A stretch of 64,000 nucleotides of DNA from Xiphophorus maculatus (taxonomy: Eukaryota > Chordata > Actinopteri > Cyprinodontiformes > Poeciliidae): NCBI RefSeq assembly GCF_002775205.1, contig NC_036447.1:27774245-27838244 (forward strand), written 5' to 3'. The first letter of the stretch is position 1. Every line of letters begins with the position of its first letter. The notes below the pieces were generated by a model, which saw only the letters and a program-made list of their open reading frames with translations, was not told where the DNA came from and did no database searches. Of the stretch, positions 47,943-58,771 are shown in pieces. The translations under genes and the position numbers were made by a program.

Positions 47943-48200
47943 AAGACTTTTAACTAAGAATGGTGGGTAAAAGCCAGGGAACGCAGACAAAGCCCTGGGG
48001 AGAACATGTAAGCTCAATGTAAAAGACCTCAGGCCAGGATTTGAACCCAGGACCTTCAAGAAGAAGTTGTACTTTTATATTTACACTGATGTCATTGACT
48101 GTTGTGGTATTGCTGATATCAGCCACCTCACAACGCCTGTGTTGTCCGTAGCACCAACTGCACCTTGGATTGGAAAAATTCCAGAGGAAATTCGAATATG
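47943..48200. repeat. Degraded teleost dispersed repeat
   Basis: 'gccagggaacgcagac...ggggagaacatgtaagctc...caggccaggatttgaacccaggacctt' matches a phrase common in fish repeats. It is followed by 'tgctgatatcagccacctc...tgcaccttggattggaaa'. The 19-mer TGCTGATATCAGCCACCTC recurs at 50655-50673 in the TRIM intron. Confidence 0.5.
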
Positions 48201-48945
48201 CTGAACATGTATTGTTCCAAAATAAATTTGTGTCTCCCACAAAAGAAACAGTTCAAATGCATTAATAAACTCCCAAACTAATTACCGAAAAATAAAATTA
48301 TAAATAAGCTGGGAAAAAATCTCTATAAACGTTAGGAATATTACTTATTTTATTTTTTTCTACGGCTTAAAAATGACTCAATATTGTGACGCGCCTGCAA
48401 TATTGCAATTGGTCGGCAGATGGCGACATAAACTTGTTAAAACATTCTTTCTTTCTGTCCTTCAAATATTATTCCATTAACAAATATTGTAAGGGCGTAT
48501 GTGTAAAGTAAAATAGATCAGAACATTCCATAGAATCATCTTCTGAAAGTAAAAATACATATACTTCATAATATTTTTATCACCTTTATTTAATGTGTGT
48601 TACAGATACAGCGTTAATTACTATTTATTTACTCGTAACATTTTTATTTGATCGTATTTATCACCATTATTTTTAATTTTTTGTGCGTTTGCAGTAAAAC
48701 TCAAAAGTCTTAGCTCAGAGAAAGTAGCGTGTTTGTTGATTTTTTTTTTTTTTATTTGTGTGGGCTGATCCCGTACCTGTCAGACCGCACTGAGGGCAGC
48801 ACAACAGGCGCGCTGTGAACATTGCGGAAGGAGTTCTCTCCTTCACAACAACACTTCTGGAGTCAGGAAAAGTTTCTTTCAGGAGGAACACCGTCGACTG
48901 GCAGCTCAGAAGTCACCCGCCTACGGAGGAGCGCTCTCCCCAGAA
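48201..48945. other. TRIM gene 5' flank and probable 5' UTR
   Basis: AT-rich to about 48750, then GC content rises towards the ATG. The last 170 bp (48775-48945) is open and GC-rich and probably 5' UTR. No TATA box or specific immune-type element could be assigned with confidence. Confidence 0.4.
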
Positions 48946-49542
48946 ATGGCTCAGACTAACATCTCAGTGACAGAGGGCCAGTTCAGGTGTCCCATCTGCC
49001 TGGACATCCTCAGAGACCCGGCGTCCATCCCTTGCGGACACACCTACTGCATGGTGTGCATCCGCAACTACTGGGACCAGGCAGACTCGGGCCAGTTCAG
49101 TTGCCCACAGTGCCGGGACATCTTCAGCCCTCGACCGGTGCTCCGGAGAAACACGGTGCTTGCCGAGGTCGTCGACAAGCTGATATTGAGCGAGATGGTC
49201 CACGAGCCGGAACTGTACCTGGGCGAAGCCGGCGAGGTGCCGTGTGACTTCTGTCCGACAGAGAGCAAGCTGAGGGCGGGCAAGTCGTGCCTGGTCTGCC
49301 TGGCGTCCTTCTGTGACCTCCACGTCCTGCCGCACCGCGAGGTCGGACCTCTGCGGCGGCACAAGCTGGTGGACGCGGTGGAGCGGCTGGCGGAGAAGCT
49401 GTGCGCCCAGCACCGCCTCGGTCTGGAGCCCGTGGGGAGCGGCTCCGAGGCGGAGGCCGAGTGGAGCGGCGACTGCCTCCTGTGCCAGGCTGACCGGGAG
49501 GAGGAGGAGCGCAGGGCGGACACGCTGAAAGCCAGGAGACAG
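48946..49542 (+). CDS. TRIM gene exon 1 (RING and B-boxes)
   Basis: 199 codons in phase 0 from an ATG in good context (GAAATGG) to Q199, donor GTACCC. RING: FRCPICLDIL, PCGHTYC, CPQCRDIF. B-box 1: CDFC, CLVCLASFCDLHVLPH, then H139. The tail CAQH...CLLCQADREEEERR stands where B-box 2 should be but lacks the middle Cys/His pair and the final His ligands. GC-rich relative to the introns. Confidence 0.93.
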
Positions 49543-52500
49543 GTACCCGGTTAGACGGGATGTGGGACAGGGGCGGTCAAAGAAAGCTTTGTACGGGTGG
49601 AGTTTTATTCTGGTGGGTTTACGGTGGAGCAAATAAAGTGGATGATATAGTTACAGTAGTATAATAAAAATAAGCGTTTATGGTTTCAAGTACGAAAAAT
49701 GATCTAAAACCAAATTCAAACAACACTAAAAGATAACAAAGTCATTGTTTTTATGATGAGATAATTGCCCTGTACCTCCGGGCTTCGTCTTGTATTGTTT
49801 TTTTCATCACATCTCTCCATTTATTAGCCTAAATTCAATGTACCATAAGATAACTTAAAAATTATAAATTGTCAAATTTAGCAGATTTTCAGCGTAAATA
49901 TAAATAGATGTGCTGTTAAGAATGATACATTAAACTGTTATAGCCCATTTAATGTGGATCATATAGTTTACGACTGATACTTAAATGCACCATCCTGGTC
50001 CAGGTGTCTTCTGTAGGATTATAAACTGGCCCTAAAAATCCCCGCTTAAAAATGAAACATTTCCCCCATTTTTTATCTCATTATCTTAAAAGCAGAGCTG
50101 TTGCATTGAATGTCCACCACTTGCAGATTTATTTCCACACTGTAAAATGGCTGATTTAAACCAGACCCACCTTTGTTAGATCTTTTGGTGTTCACACTTA
50201 CTTCAACAGTCAGAAGCTCACCAAGCTAAATATCTGAGAGGTAAACAGGGCAAACCTTCTTTAAAAAGCTGCAGCAAAGTGCTAAACCTGCCGTAATAGG
50301 TGTAATTTTAGATATTTTATGGGGGAACAAATGTAGGGATGTCCTAATTTAGTCCTTGGCAGAAGTTGCATTGTTACAGAAAATGTTAAAAAGTATTCTC
50401 TTCTGTTTTTTGTTGGGGTTTTTTTTGTTTACTTTAATTATAGGAATCTCAGTCTTGTTAAATTTGACCTCCAAACATATGTTTGTTTTTTCCCATGTGA
50501 TTGTAATTTAGTTTGACATTTCCTTAGGGGCCAAGCTTCAAATAACTTCAGTTTAGCTCAGATGATGGCCTTCGGAAAATCTGAATTATTGTGTCTAAAT
50601 GCGTTTGAGGTTCTAAGTCAGTTGTCAAGAACGTCCATATTTGCACTGGTGTCTTGCTGATATCAGCCACCTCTTGGTTTGTTGGGTGATCTTTCAGCTC
50701 CAGCTCCAGGAATCCCAGAGGACGGTTCAGGGAAGGATACGGACCGGAGAGAGGGACCTGGAAGAGCTCCAGCAGAGCTTGGAGTCCCAGAAGGTAACAA
50801 AACCATCGCACACACAAACACACACAAACACACACACACGGTGCCCTTATTCGTCGTTAATCCAGTGTTTCTATGAACCAATGTTCTGGTTTCAATGTTC
50901 TTTGCCGTTCCGTCAATGTCGAAGGGTTTCCAAGAACTTACTAATTATTTATGTCAAGCCGAAGTCCCAAGAGGTCAAAATGTGTTTGTTTGCGCTTGAA
51001 GCATCATCCGTCTAAGTGGAAGTTCTGAGAAATCAGCCGGCATGAGTGGAATGAACCTGGAAAAAATTACCTGTTGTCATCCAACACCTTCGGTTTTCTC
51101 TCAAGTGGGGAACTGTTTGTGGAAACACCTCCGTTTTCTGGGAGACGACCGAGCATCAGCGAAGCAATCTGTTACTTCAGCTCCGTGCGCGAGATTTGAA
51201 AACGTTTTTTCATTTAGTACGTCATCTTTCGTTGGTTTTCTTTGGAATAAGCATGTTAGCTGTAGCTATCAGCTTTTAAATCGGCCCTGAGTCCCTTAAT
51301 CCTGAGAGATCAGTGATTGGTCGAAACTTACATGTGAAGTCGATCTTATCTTAACAACAGTCACCCCGCTGCTGCCAACTTCACAGTTGTGAAATTTAAT
51401 TTGTTGCTAAATTTAGCAACTTTTCAGACAAAATAAATCAATATCAGGCAAAATCAGAATCGGCAGGTCAGGTTGTTGTTGTTTTTTTTAAGATTGGTGT
51501 ACGTGTAGAGTTTGGTCTTTTTTATATTTTTATTTCGTTTCTGAACAGCTTAAAACAGAACAGACAAAACAAATATGAGGCTCAGCTCAACGTAGATCTA
51601 CAAACTTGTTTTAACCAATATATTTTATTTGTATTTATGATTTTTAATGATGCCACTTGACAAAATGTAAAGTCTGTTGTTGGTTTCCACAGCTGTTGAT
51701 GTGTTTATGATTCTGTTGGGGTTTTTTTTTGTTTGTTTTCATGATATAAAGCACGTTGAAGTGCCGTGTTGATGAAATATGCCGTACAAAAAAACTTGAT
51801 TGAAACTTGATTGACTGATCAACAAATATTTATTGGAGAGCATTTGCTGTAAACTTTATGACTTTAAATGTTGAAATTATAATTTTGTTTCTGTTTGGGT
51901 CCCAAGGTTTTGCCCAATTTAATGTAAATTCAGGATTTTTAAATACCTACCTCAGAATTTCCTGTTTTAGGATGCTGTAGCATTTTTATAAGATGCATAA
52001 TTTTGGCGTTATTTGAATATTTTCTCTCACTGACTGTGGTGAAACCTATTTTTGTTTTGTTATCTAGTTAGCTATCTAGCTGAATGACAAGCCGCATTAA
52101 AGGGCTACACAGCTGAGCAGACACATAAAGCCTGCACTCCGACATCTCACTCACTCAGACATCCTGTTTCAATTTAATTACTGTATCATGTTTCAGTGCA
52201 AAACAAATTTATGTCCTTTATTCTGAGCAACTCGGTCTTTTGAGAAACGCCTTCCTTCAACCTCCTACAGACTTTTATTCCTCCCTAAAACAACAAACTT
52301 AGTTTTTTTTTATTAACTCATTGAAAAAATATATATTTTATGCTTTTATTTGTGTCATCTCTTAAAATCTGGATTATGTGGCTTATTTTATCCTTTCACT
52401 ACACACAATCTCTCATGAGTCTTTTTTCTTCTTTTTTTTTTTTAGGTTTTGTCCTCCGCCGTTCTAGAGGAGAGTGATGCTCTGTTCGCTGAGATCGCTC

Positions 52501-55500
52501 ACCGCCTGGAGAAAACTAAAGCTGAGGTGAAAAGTAGCACTTCAAAGTTCTGGGTTTGTTATGGCACTGCAGAATTACCCAACACTAGAACTCGGGGTGT
52601 CCAGACCCGGTATTAATATCGGAAATCGGTTTGATATCAGCCAAAAGATGAGTATCAGATTATATCGACAAGCATCTAAAATCTCCATTAGAAGTTCTCT
52701 ACCCCAGCATTTAGTCTGTCTCAGGATTTAGTCTGCTCCAACCTTTAGTCTTCCCCCAGCATTTAGTCCGCACCAGCATTTAGTCTGCACCAGCATTTAA
52801 TTCTGTTTGAGTAGCATGCACAACAAAATAATGTATCAGGGTGTCCACGCACCGTTAAAATGTCATAAATTAAGGCCTTAAAACATCTTAAACTTATTTT
52901 TTTAATGCAAGTATATTGACCTTAAATACATTTATCATAGGTCTTACATTTTGTTGTGGATGAAGTATCTAACAGGTAAATTTGATGTAGTTTTTTTTCC
53001 CCCCACAAGATCTTTGTGTCAGGTTAAAGTTTGGGTTGCCTGCGCACAAATCTTCATTCTATGTTCTGTGACTGGTGGCGGTTCAGGCTACCAATAACTA
53101 GCTACCAATACACCCTTGATAGCTAGCTAGCTAGCTAGCGGTTTTTACGCCCATCGTGGGCTAATGCAAACTCATCCCCAATTTATTGTCTTTTGTACAT
53201 TTTTGTCGCAACACAGTTCTTATATTGAATTCAGAATGGTCTTAAAAAGTCTTATATTTGAGTTGGTGATTCCTGTGGAAACCCCTGTATGACTCATGCT
53301 GTTATCGTATCGGGTCAGTATCGCTATCAGCCGATTCTCAAGGCTGCAATATCGGTATTGGAAGGAATGACAGCGCTCTAAACACAAACGTATCCGTTTA
53401 AGCTTAGATAAAAGTTGAGGAAAGAAGTTTCTTTAAATAAATTAAAAACAGGAATTTTAATTTGCTTAAATGCATTCAATGATCTGAATCAGCTACAGAT
53501 ACAAGGCAGTTCCTGAATATAATTTTTGAAACACTCTGTATTTTACGTCCTGGCACTTGTGGTGGATTTTCCGTGTCTGTGTTTTAGGTGGGAGCGTTGC
53601 TGGAGGCGAAGGGCCGAGCGGCGGTCAGCAGACTGGAGCGAGACATCGCGCTTCTGGAGACGGACCTGGAGGAGCTGAGGAGGAGAGACGAGGAGATCGG
53701 CCAGCTGCTGCGAACCGAAGACAACGTCCGGCTGACACAGGTGACGGGGCAAAAGAGGGAGGAGTCACCGATATCAAAACTAAAAAAAAGAAAAAAAAAT
53801 CAAAGCCTCACTTTTAGGAAATTAGTATTTTTCTTTGACGAGACAGAAGAAATCTGAGCTGCTGCTATCTGATCTGGATTGCGGTTTGTGGGTTTAATCC
53901 AGAGAAATAATAGGAGCCGAGTAGACGGTTTCTGGAAACGGGTGACGGCAGCATCATCCATGTCCTTTTACTAGGAAATGAAGGGAGACACTGGGAAAAA
54001 CAAAACACTCTTTGGAAGTGGAAAAAAATATATTTGAGCAATAAAAATAAATAAACAAGCTTAAAATCAATAGAAACAAGATTCTAGATATTGAAAAACA
54101 TTCATTTCTTAAGTAAAATTAAAAACATATTTTTAATTATTTCAACTGAAATAAAACATTATTTTTTATTTTACTATACTTGATATATTTGTAGACTTTT
54201 AACGTGCAATTTGTTTTTTTATTTGTTACTATTTATCTATGTATCAAACTTTTTTACAGAGTTTTTACAGGTGTTGAAGTTCTTGAAGATGCTTGAATCT
54301 CATGGGAAAGTATTTTATTCCTGTATAATTTCTTCGAAAGTGCTTGATATTCAAACTACACAGTTTTACAATAACGTATGATCTAATGTTTGATTAACAG
54401 CCTAAATTTGGAATGTGTTATTTATAGTTGATACTTTTTTTTTCTCACTCTTTATAGTCAAATCAGACCAAACTTTTCTAGTTCTTTATCAGGTAGAATC
54501 ACTAAAATTATTTCTATTTGATAAATGCCAGAAAACGTAACATTATTTTAGAGATTTTGTTTTCTAACTCTTTCATGTCGGTCAGGTGCGTAAGGTGTAA
54601 GAAAAACATGTCAAAGCATAACATTTTGTTATACTGTATTTTACTATATTTTGTCCCTACTATAGAATGCATAATGCAACATATTATTTTATATTAACAG
54701 TAATAAATTATATCATATAATAGTGAATTGAAAGTGTCTTCTTTAGCTCATTTGCCTTTGAAAACTCACCTTGAAAGCGCTCGAGTTTTACTGAGTGAAA
54801 ACCGTATAAACCTCGTTCTTGGCAAATATTGAAAACGCAGTTTATTTCTTGCTGAAGATGAGCATGTCATTAGGGACCCCGCAGGAAATGAACTGTGCTT
54901 GAAAGATTCTTTTTCTCCAACAGAGATGCTCAGACATTAGGAGGAACGGATGAGAGGAATAAATGAGTCAGCGAGGTTTTCCCGAGGGAGGGCAAAGTGC
55001 GTAATTTTCCGCTCGTTTGTCTTTGCGTTTCCACCTCAGGCGGCCGCGCTGCTCTGCATCCCCGTCGCCGCCGATCGGCCCCCCGGGACCTTCAGCCTGG
55101 CCCCGGAGGCCTTCAGCGACGCCAGGAGAGCGCTGAGCCACCTCCGCAGCTGCATCGAGGACGTCTGCAGGGAGGAGGTCGACAGGATTGGCCGTGTGGG
55201 TATGGAGGAATCACCCGCAGTGCCAAATATAGCATTTACACCAAGAAAGCAACCCGCCGGCCTTTTCCTGACCTCTGACCCAGCTGGCTCATTCTCTCTG
55301 TCCAACGTGTTGTTTTTCTTCCAGGTAATGAGAACTGCGTCCCCGCTAGAGAGCTTGTAAACGGTAAGCTTAAGTAACGCGATCCTCGGATGCACCCGCA
55401 CACTCCACCGTGTCCTGCCCTCTGTGGGAGAGTCGTGTCTGAGGTTTTAACATGACATTTAACGCTGCAGCCCTTAATTAATAATGATAAAAAGACAACA

Positions 55501-58500
55501 TGCAGGGCCGGATGTTCAAGGATGCAGGGCCCCTGGGCTGGGTCTGTTTTTGGTGCCCAATCCTCTAAAGAATTTCTTTTTTTATTTTTTACCAATGGAA
55601 ATTACAATACATCAGAGGTCGGTATAGAGAAGCCAAAAATGTTACTAAAGTAGCACCTCTTCAATGTAGTTTTATTCAAGTAAAAGTAAAAAACAGCTGT
55701 TGAAGAAATTACTAAAGAGTAAAAAAAGTATTTGGTAAAATGTCCACTCAAGTACTGAGAAACTGATCAAATTATTAATAGTTTAATGTTTAAAAATGAC
55801 ATAATCAGATGGATCAAATATATAAAGCTAAGTGGACATTAAGTGGACCATATAAGAATGTAACATTCCTCTCTGTTTTGGTCCTTATCATCATTTTTAA
55901 GGACCAAAATGGCAATAGTTCATAAAAAAATAAATACCAAAATCAGCTAAAAGTAGATTTTTCCAAATCCGTTTCTTTCAATATAAAACTTGTGAAACTT
56001 TAACAAAAACTGCAGGTGTGTGTCTGAGTCTGGAGAACTTTTGGTTAAAACATGTTTGTTGTTCATTCAGTGGGTAGAGAATCCAGAAATTTTACTCAAG
56101 TAAGAGTAAAGATACTTCATAATAAAACGAATAAGTAAAAGTAAAAAAGTACAGCAATACGTCATGTGATATAGGCCACAAATTGTATTCATGATGGTCT
56201 TAAAAAATTCAAGATTTTTTAAGACTAAAAATTGGCTACACCAATTTCAGTTGGCCAACATGAACGTTGTGTGAAGTTAGTTGATATTTTTGATTTATTT
56301 ATTTCATCTTTGTCGTGTTGGGAAGGTGGCCAGAGTTACCGATTGGGGAACTCCAAACCTCAGCGATCCCAATCCGTGGGGCAACAAAACAGCAGGGGTA
56401 CGTGGAAGATTGTAGATGTGTAATTCTTTCCGAGATAAAAAAATTCCTTTACAAACATTTTTTATTACATTCCTCTCTGTTTTGTTTTTTTATAATCAAC
56501 TTCTACAGCCGTTCCAGTTTCGTTTCCTCTGTCCATATTGTGCCTGCAACCACCTGACCAGAGAATGAGGGCGGCTTTACTCAGATGTAAGGACTTTATT
56601 TGAATAAAGGGAATCAACTTGGTTCATGCTCACACTCATACAGGAAAATTGGGATACAATTCAATAGTCGATTGTTTTTGTCTGACGTTTGAGAGGAATT
56701 GGGTGCGTGCAAAAGGAAATCCTCATCAGGAAATTAAACGGAACCGTTCCCCGCCTCTGTCCTCTCCATCTTTCCATCTCATCCCTCTCTCCGTTTGTTC
56801 TTTTATTTACAATGAGAATCTTGGTATGGAAATCAGAAAGCCCTCGTCTGGCCTGCCTTCAATAATGAATGACAATCATGATGTATTTATGACATCCTGG
56901 TTCATCATTAAGACCGGTGCTGCTACCTGTTCCAGCTGACAACATGTCAATGTAGCGGCACCTCGTCAGGCTTTAATAATTCACGTGGAGGAGGGTGAAG
57001 GCAGAGCGAGTCTTTTGTCCCGTCAGTGTCAAAACGCCCTCTGAAATACTGGACGACTTTTCACATCTTGGCCTGGCACCGTCCTTTACAGCGCAGGAAC
57101 AATGGATGAGAGCTCAGTGAAGAGCCAACACACGCTGTTGTTATTTTCTAAATATTTTCTGAGTAAAAAACTGAAAAGTGTGGCATGCTTTTTTAAATTT
57201 AGTCTGCCAGATACAGTGCATTAGTTGGTACATTTCACAGCTTTTTGGGGGGCATCGCTATACAAGCTTTGCTCATGTAGAGACTGAAATTTCTCTTTGC
57301 AAAAATAGCTACTTTAGTTTTCAGTTGGCACAAAACAACAAATAGAATTATGTGCAAATGTGTTGGATCTGTCTCATAAAATTCTGTTTACAATATTTCT
57401 TCTATTCACTTCAAATGCAGACAAAGAAAAAATGCTGACATTTTTTCTTTGTCTGCATTTTGAATTTGAGCAGAAAATGAATTTGAACCTTTTCTGTTAA
57501 AGTTCAAATTCATCAATTAACCAAATTTGTGCTAAATAGTTTCAGCCAATAAATCCTGACCAGCTTCTGTTGTTTCCAAATGTTAAAGTTTAGATTAAGA
57601 TGCCTTTTTTTTTTTTTTTAGATTAGAGGAAAAACATTTACGTTCCTCTAATCTGCTAATTTGCTAATCTCAGAGCTAATTTTTATCTTGGTGCTTCAGC
57701 ACTTTTTGCTGACTTTGAAAACATTCAGCACATTTAGCTTCTCCTACATTAATTTTTCTGGATAAATTCCAAAACCTAATGTACTTGACTGTTTTGTAAA
57801 CTTCAGTTAGTTTTGTTTTTAGCTAGCTGTGCCAAAGACATGCACAGACAGACACTAGGTGGTGCTGGAGCACAGTCTACTCTTTTTTTCCTCTGGACCA
57901 AAAAAACTGCCTGTCTGAAATGTTTTTTTTGTTTGTTTTTTTAACAGTGGCTGGATTTTAAAGTCTATATTACCCCACATTTCCATAACTGAGCCTGACA
58001 TGACTGCCTGTAATAAATTTCTCAGTGCTAAGTTTCCATCTGCCGCACTAGCTCATCTTTCAACTATCAGCTTTAGGCATAAAGAACAATGCATCTGTCT
58101 CTGATGGGGACAGAGCCATTGTTCTTTTATCAGTTCACAGCTGCCCCTCAAAATGTCTGTACCGTTCGCCGTATTTAACCGTTAACTCACTTTTCTCTCT
58201 GCTGCCCTCAGTTTCATGTCGTCTCTCTTTGGACGCCATCACGGCCCACCCCACTCTGGTTCTCCTGGAGGAGCCCCAGGGCGCCCATTGTGGCGAGAAC
58301 ACCCAGCCCTATCCGCCTCACCCACATCGCTTTGATTCAGTGACTCAGGTCCTGTGCAGAGAGGGCCAGTTTGGCGCCGCCAGCTACTGGGAGGTGGAGT
58401 GGCGGGGAAGAGGATGGGTCGACATTGGGGTCACGTCGCTATCAATCGGACGCAAAGGCGGCGGAAGGCCCTGCCTGCTCGGCCGTAACGAGAACTCCTG

Positions 58501-58771
58501 GCGGCTGCGGTGCACGCATACAGGCTACTCGGCGTGGCACGACAACCGCAAGACCACGGTGGCCGCCCCGTCCTGCTCGCGGATCGGGGTTCTGCTGGAG
58601 CGACAGAAAGGGACCTTGTCTTTCTACAGCATTTCGGACACGGTGGTGCTCCTCCACACCTTTCAGTGCCAGTTCCCCCAACCGCTGTACCCGGCTTTCC
58701 GCTTGGACCTGGACTCCACCCTGCTCATCTGCCCACACCCGGGAGCTAATGCTAATGCTAGCATGATCTAA
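48946..58771 (+). CDS. TRIM-family E3 ubiquitin ligase (RING, B-box, coiled coil, B30.2/SPRY), seven coding exons
   Basis: Class C-IV TRIM protein, a probable cytosolic ubiquitin ligase; related fish TRIMs act in innate immunity or protein turnover. Exons: 48946-49542, 50698-50793, 52446-52526, 53588-53740, 55040-55199, 55325-55363, 58212-58771. All have AG/GT borders and the total is 1686 bp, 562 codons with stop. RING C3HC4 uses C15, C18, C30, H32, C35, C38, C53, C56. B-box 1 is C100 to H139. A second B-box-like stretch (C153-C180) lacks its later ligands. Coiled coil spans about 200-345. PRY-SPRY is about 376-556 with SYWEVEW, WVDIGV, LGRNENSW and the HDN stretch. The layout resembles TRIM25/47/65-like proteins; I could not fix the orthologue. 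A polyadenylation signal lies at 59358. Confidence 0.9.
49543..50697 (+). other. TRIM gene intron 1
   Basis: 1.16 kb, AT-rich. The only recognised content is the shared repeat 19-mer at 50655-50673, 24 bp before the exon 2 acceptor. Confidence 0.75.
50698..50793 (+). CDS. TRIM gene exon 2 (coiled coil, 96 bp)
   Basis: 32 codons, LQLQESQRTVQGRIRTGERD then LEELQQSLESQK. The acceptor CTTTCAG and donor GTAACA are clear. 96 bp is the classic length of this coiled-coil exon in TRIM genes, which strongly supports the model. Confidence 0.9.
50809..50839. repeat. (CA)n microsatellite with CAAA interruptions
   Basis: 31 bp starting 16 bp inside TRIM intron 2. Confidence 0.9.
51735..51830 (+). mobile_element. 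L2-like LINE 3' tail
   Basis: The 'atataaagca-gtt-aa-tgcc...aaatatgc-gtacaaa-aaacttgattgaaacttgattgac' order is characteristic of fish L2 3' ends with their short tandem tail. No coding part remains here. Confidence 0.6.
52446..52526 (+). CDS. TRIM gene exon 3 (coiled coil, 81 bp)
   Basis: 27 codons, VLSSAVLEESDALFAEIAHR then LEKTKAE. The acceptor follows a long T tract (TTTTTTTTTTAG) and the donor is GTGAAA. It is the first part of what is usually one 234-bp exon. Confidence 0.88.
52527..53587 (+). other. TRIM gene intron 3
   Basis: 1.06 kb, largely repeat-derived: 'ggtattaatatcggaaatcgg...' at 52595-52680 and 'cgtatcgggtcagtatcgctatcagccgattctcaaggctgcaatatcggtattgga' at 53300-53360 flank a CAGGG-ended element (52837-53287). 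Confidence 0.75.
52837..53287. mobile_element. CAGGG-ended hAT-like non-autonomous element
   Basis: The left end CAGGGTGTCCACGCACC and the reverse-strand right end CAGGGGTTTCCACAGG are inverse-related. The interior 'ttaaggccttaaaacatcttaaac' and 'gtcttaaaaagtcttatatttga' matches a common teleost repeat. A TAGC microsatellite sits at 53121-53139. No clear 8-bp target duplication was seen. Confidence 0.55.
53588..53740 (+). CDS. TRIM gene exon 4 (coiled coil, 153 bp)
   Basis: 51 codons rich in Leu/Glu/Arg heptads (VGALLEAKGRAAVSRLERDI ... LRRRDEEIGQLLRTEDNVRL then TQ). Acceptor GTTTTAG, donor GTGACG. With exon 3 it sums to exactly 234 bp. Confidence 0.9.
53741..55039 (+). other. TRIM gene intron 4
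   Basis: 1.3 kb, AT-rich, with dispersed-repeat phrases at 53990-54180 ('acactgggaaaaacaaaacac...caagattctagatattg') and 54262-54360 ('acaggtgttgaagttcttgaagatgcttgaatct'). No exon other than those called could be supported. Confidence 0.7.
55040..55199 (+). CDS. TRIM gene exon 5 (linker)
   Basis: 160 bp, AAALLCIPVAADRPPGTFSL to VDRIGRV plus one base of Gly363. The acceptor is CCACCTCAG. The donor GTATGG at 55200 is chosen because it keeps the frame into exon 6; an alternative GTGGGT four bases upstream would break it. The typical short 23-bp TRIM exon is not present as such. Confidence 0.8.
55325..55363 (+). CDS. TRIM gene exon 6 (39 bp)
   Basis: Very short exon: G363 then NENCVPARELVN and one base of Val376. 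It has a strong acceptor (TTTTTCTTCCAG) and donor GTAAGC. It is supported by phase agreement on both sides (GG|GT = Gly, G|TT = Val) and too small to be seen as an ORF. Confidence 0.78.
55617..56160. repeat. Teleost dispersed repeat ('tactcaagtaaaagtaaaaag'), copy 3
   Basis: Shares 'gtgggtagagaatccagaaattttactcaagtaa' and 'aaactttaacaaaaactgcaggtgtgtgtctg' with the copies at 35206 and 43380. Confidence 0.7.
57235..57325. mobile_element. Tc1-like element scrap
   Basis: 'caagctttgctcatgtagagactgaaatttctctttgcaaaaatagct' follows a known fish Tc1-like internal phrase ('ccagctttgcacatctagagactgaaattttt'). Truncated on both sides. Confidence 0.5.
57413..57460. repeat. Perfect 22-bp hairpin, 4-nt loop
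   Basis: AAATGCAGACAAAGAAAAAA plus TG (57413-57434), loop CTGA, then the exact reverse complement (57439-57460). The pairing continues a few bases further with one bulge. Confidence 0.93.
58058..58141. repeat. Stem-loop element copy 1
   Basis: 'tttcaactatcag...aaagaacaatg-atctgtctctgatggggacagagccattgttcttttatcagttca' folds on itself (AAGAACAATG with CATTGTTCTT, CTGTC with GACAG). It is about 70 bp from the TRIM exon 7 acceptor. A second copy lies at 59887. Confidence 0.7.
58212..58771 (+). CDS. TRIM gene exon 7 (B30.2/SPRY) and stop
   Basis: Starts after CCCTCAG. PRY part: LSLDAITAHPTLVLLEE and RFDSVTQVLC. SPRY part: GAASYWEVEW, GWVDIGVTSL, LLGRNENSWRL, IGVLLERQKGTLSFYSI and LYPAFRLDLDSTLLICP. 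Stop TAA at 58769-58771. The SPRY domain is the probable substrate- or ligand-binding module. Confidence 0.94.

Larger units (their letters stand above)
50794..52445 (+). other. TRIM gene intron 2
   Basis: 1.65 kb. A CA microsatellite (50809-50839) lies near the donor. An L2-like 3' tail at about 51735-51830 reads 'catgatataaagcacgttgaagtgcc...atatgccgtacaaaaaaacttgattgaaacttgatt'. Confidence 0.75.
55364..58211 (+). other. TRIM gene intron 6
   Basis: 2.85 kb. Holds a hAT-type end ('cagggccggatgttcaaggatgcagggcccctggg', about 55503), a copy of the three-copy repeat family (55617), a Tc1-like scrap (57235-57325), a perfect 22-bp hairpin (57413) and a stem-loop element (58058). Confidence 0.75.

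Noticed and set aside
48964..49632. 222-codon minus-strand ORF opposite TRIM exon 1
   Set aside because: A shadow of the GC-rich RING/B-box exon; the plus-strand frame has full RING motifs and correct splice signals.
58442..58766. ORFs in other frames across the SPRY exon
   Set aside because: Shadows of the B30.2 coding sequence, without motifs of their own.
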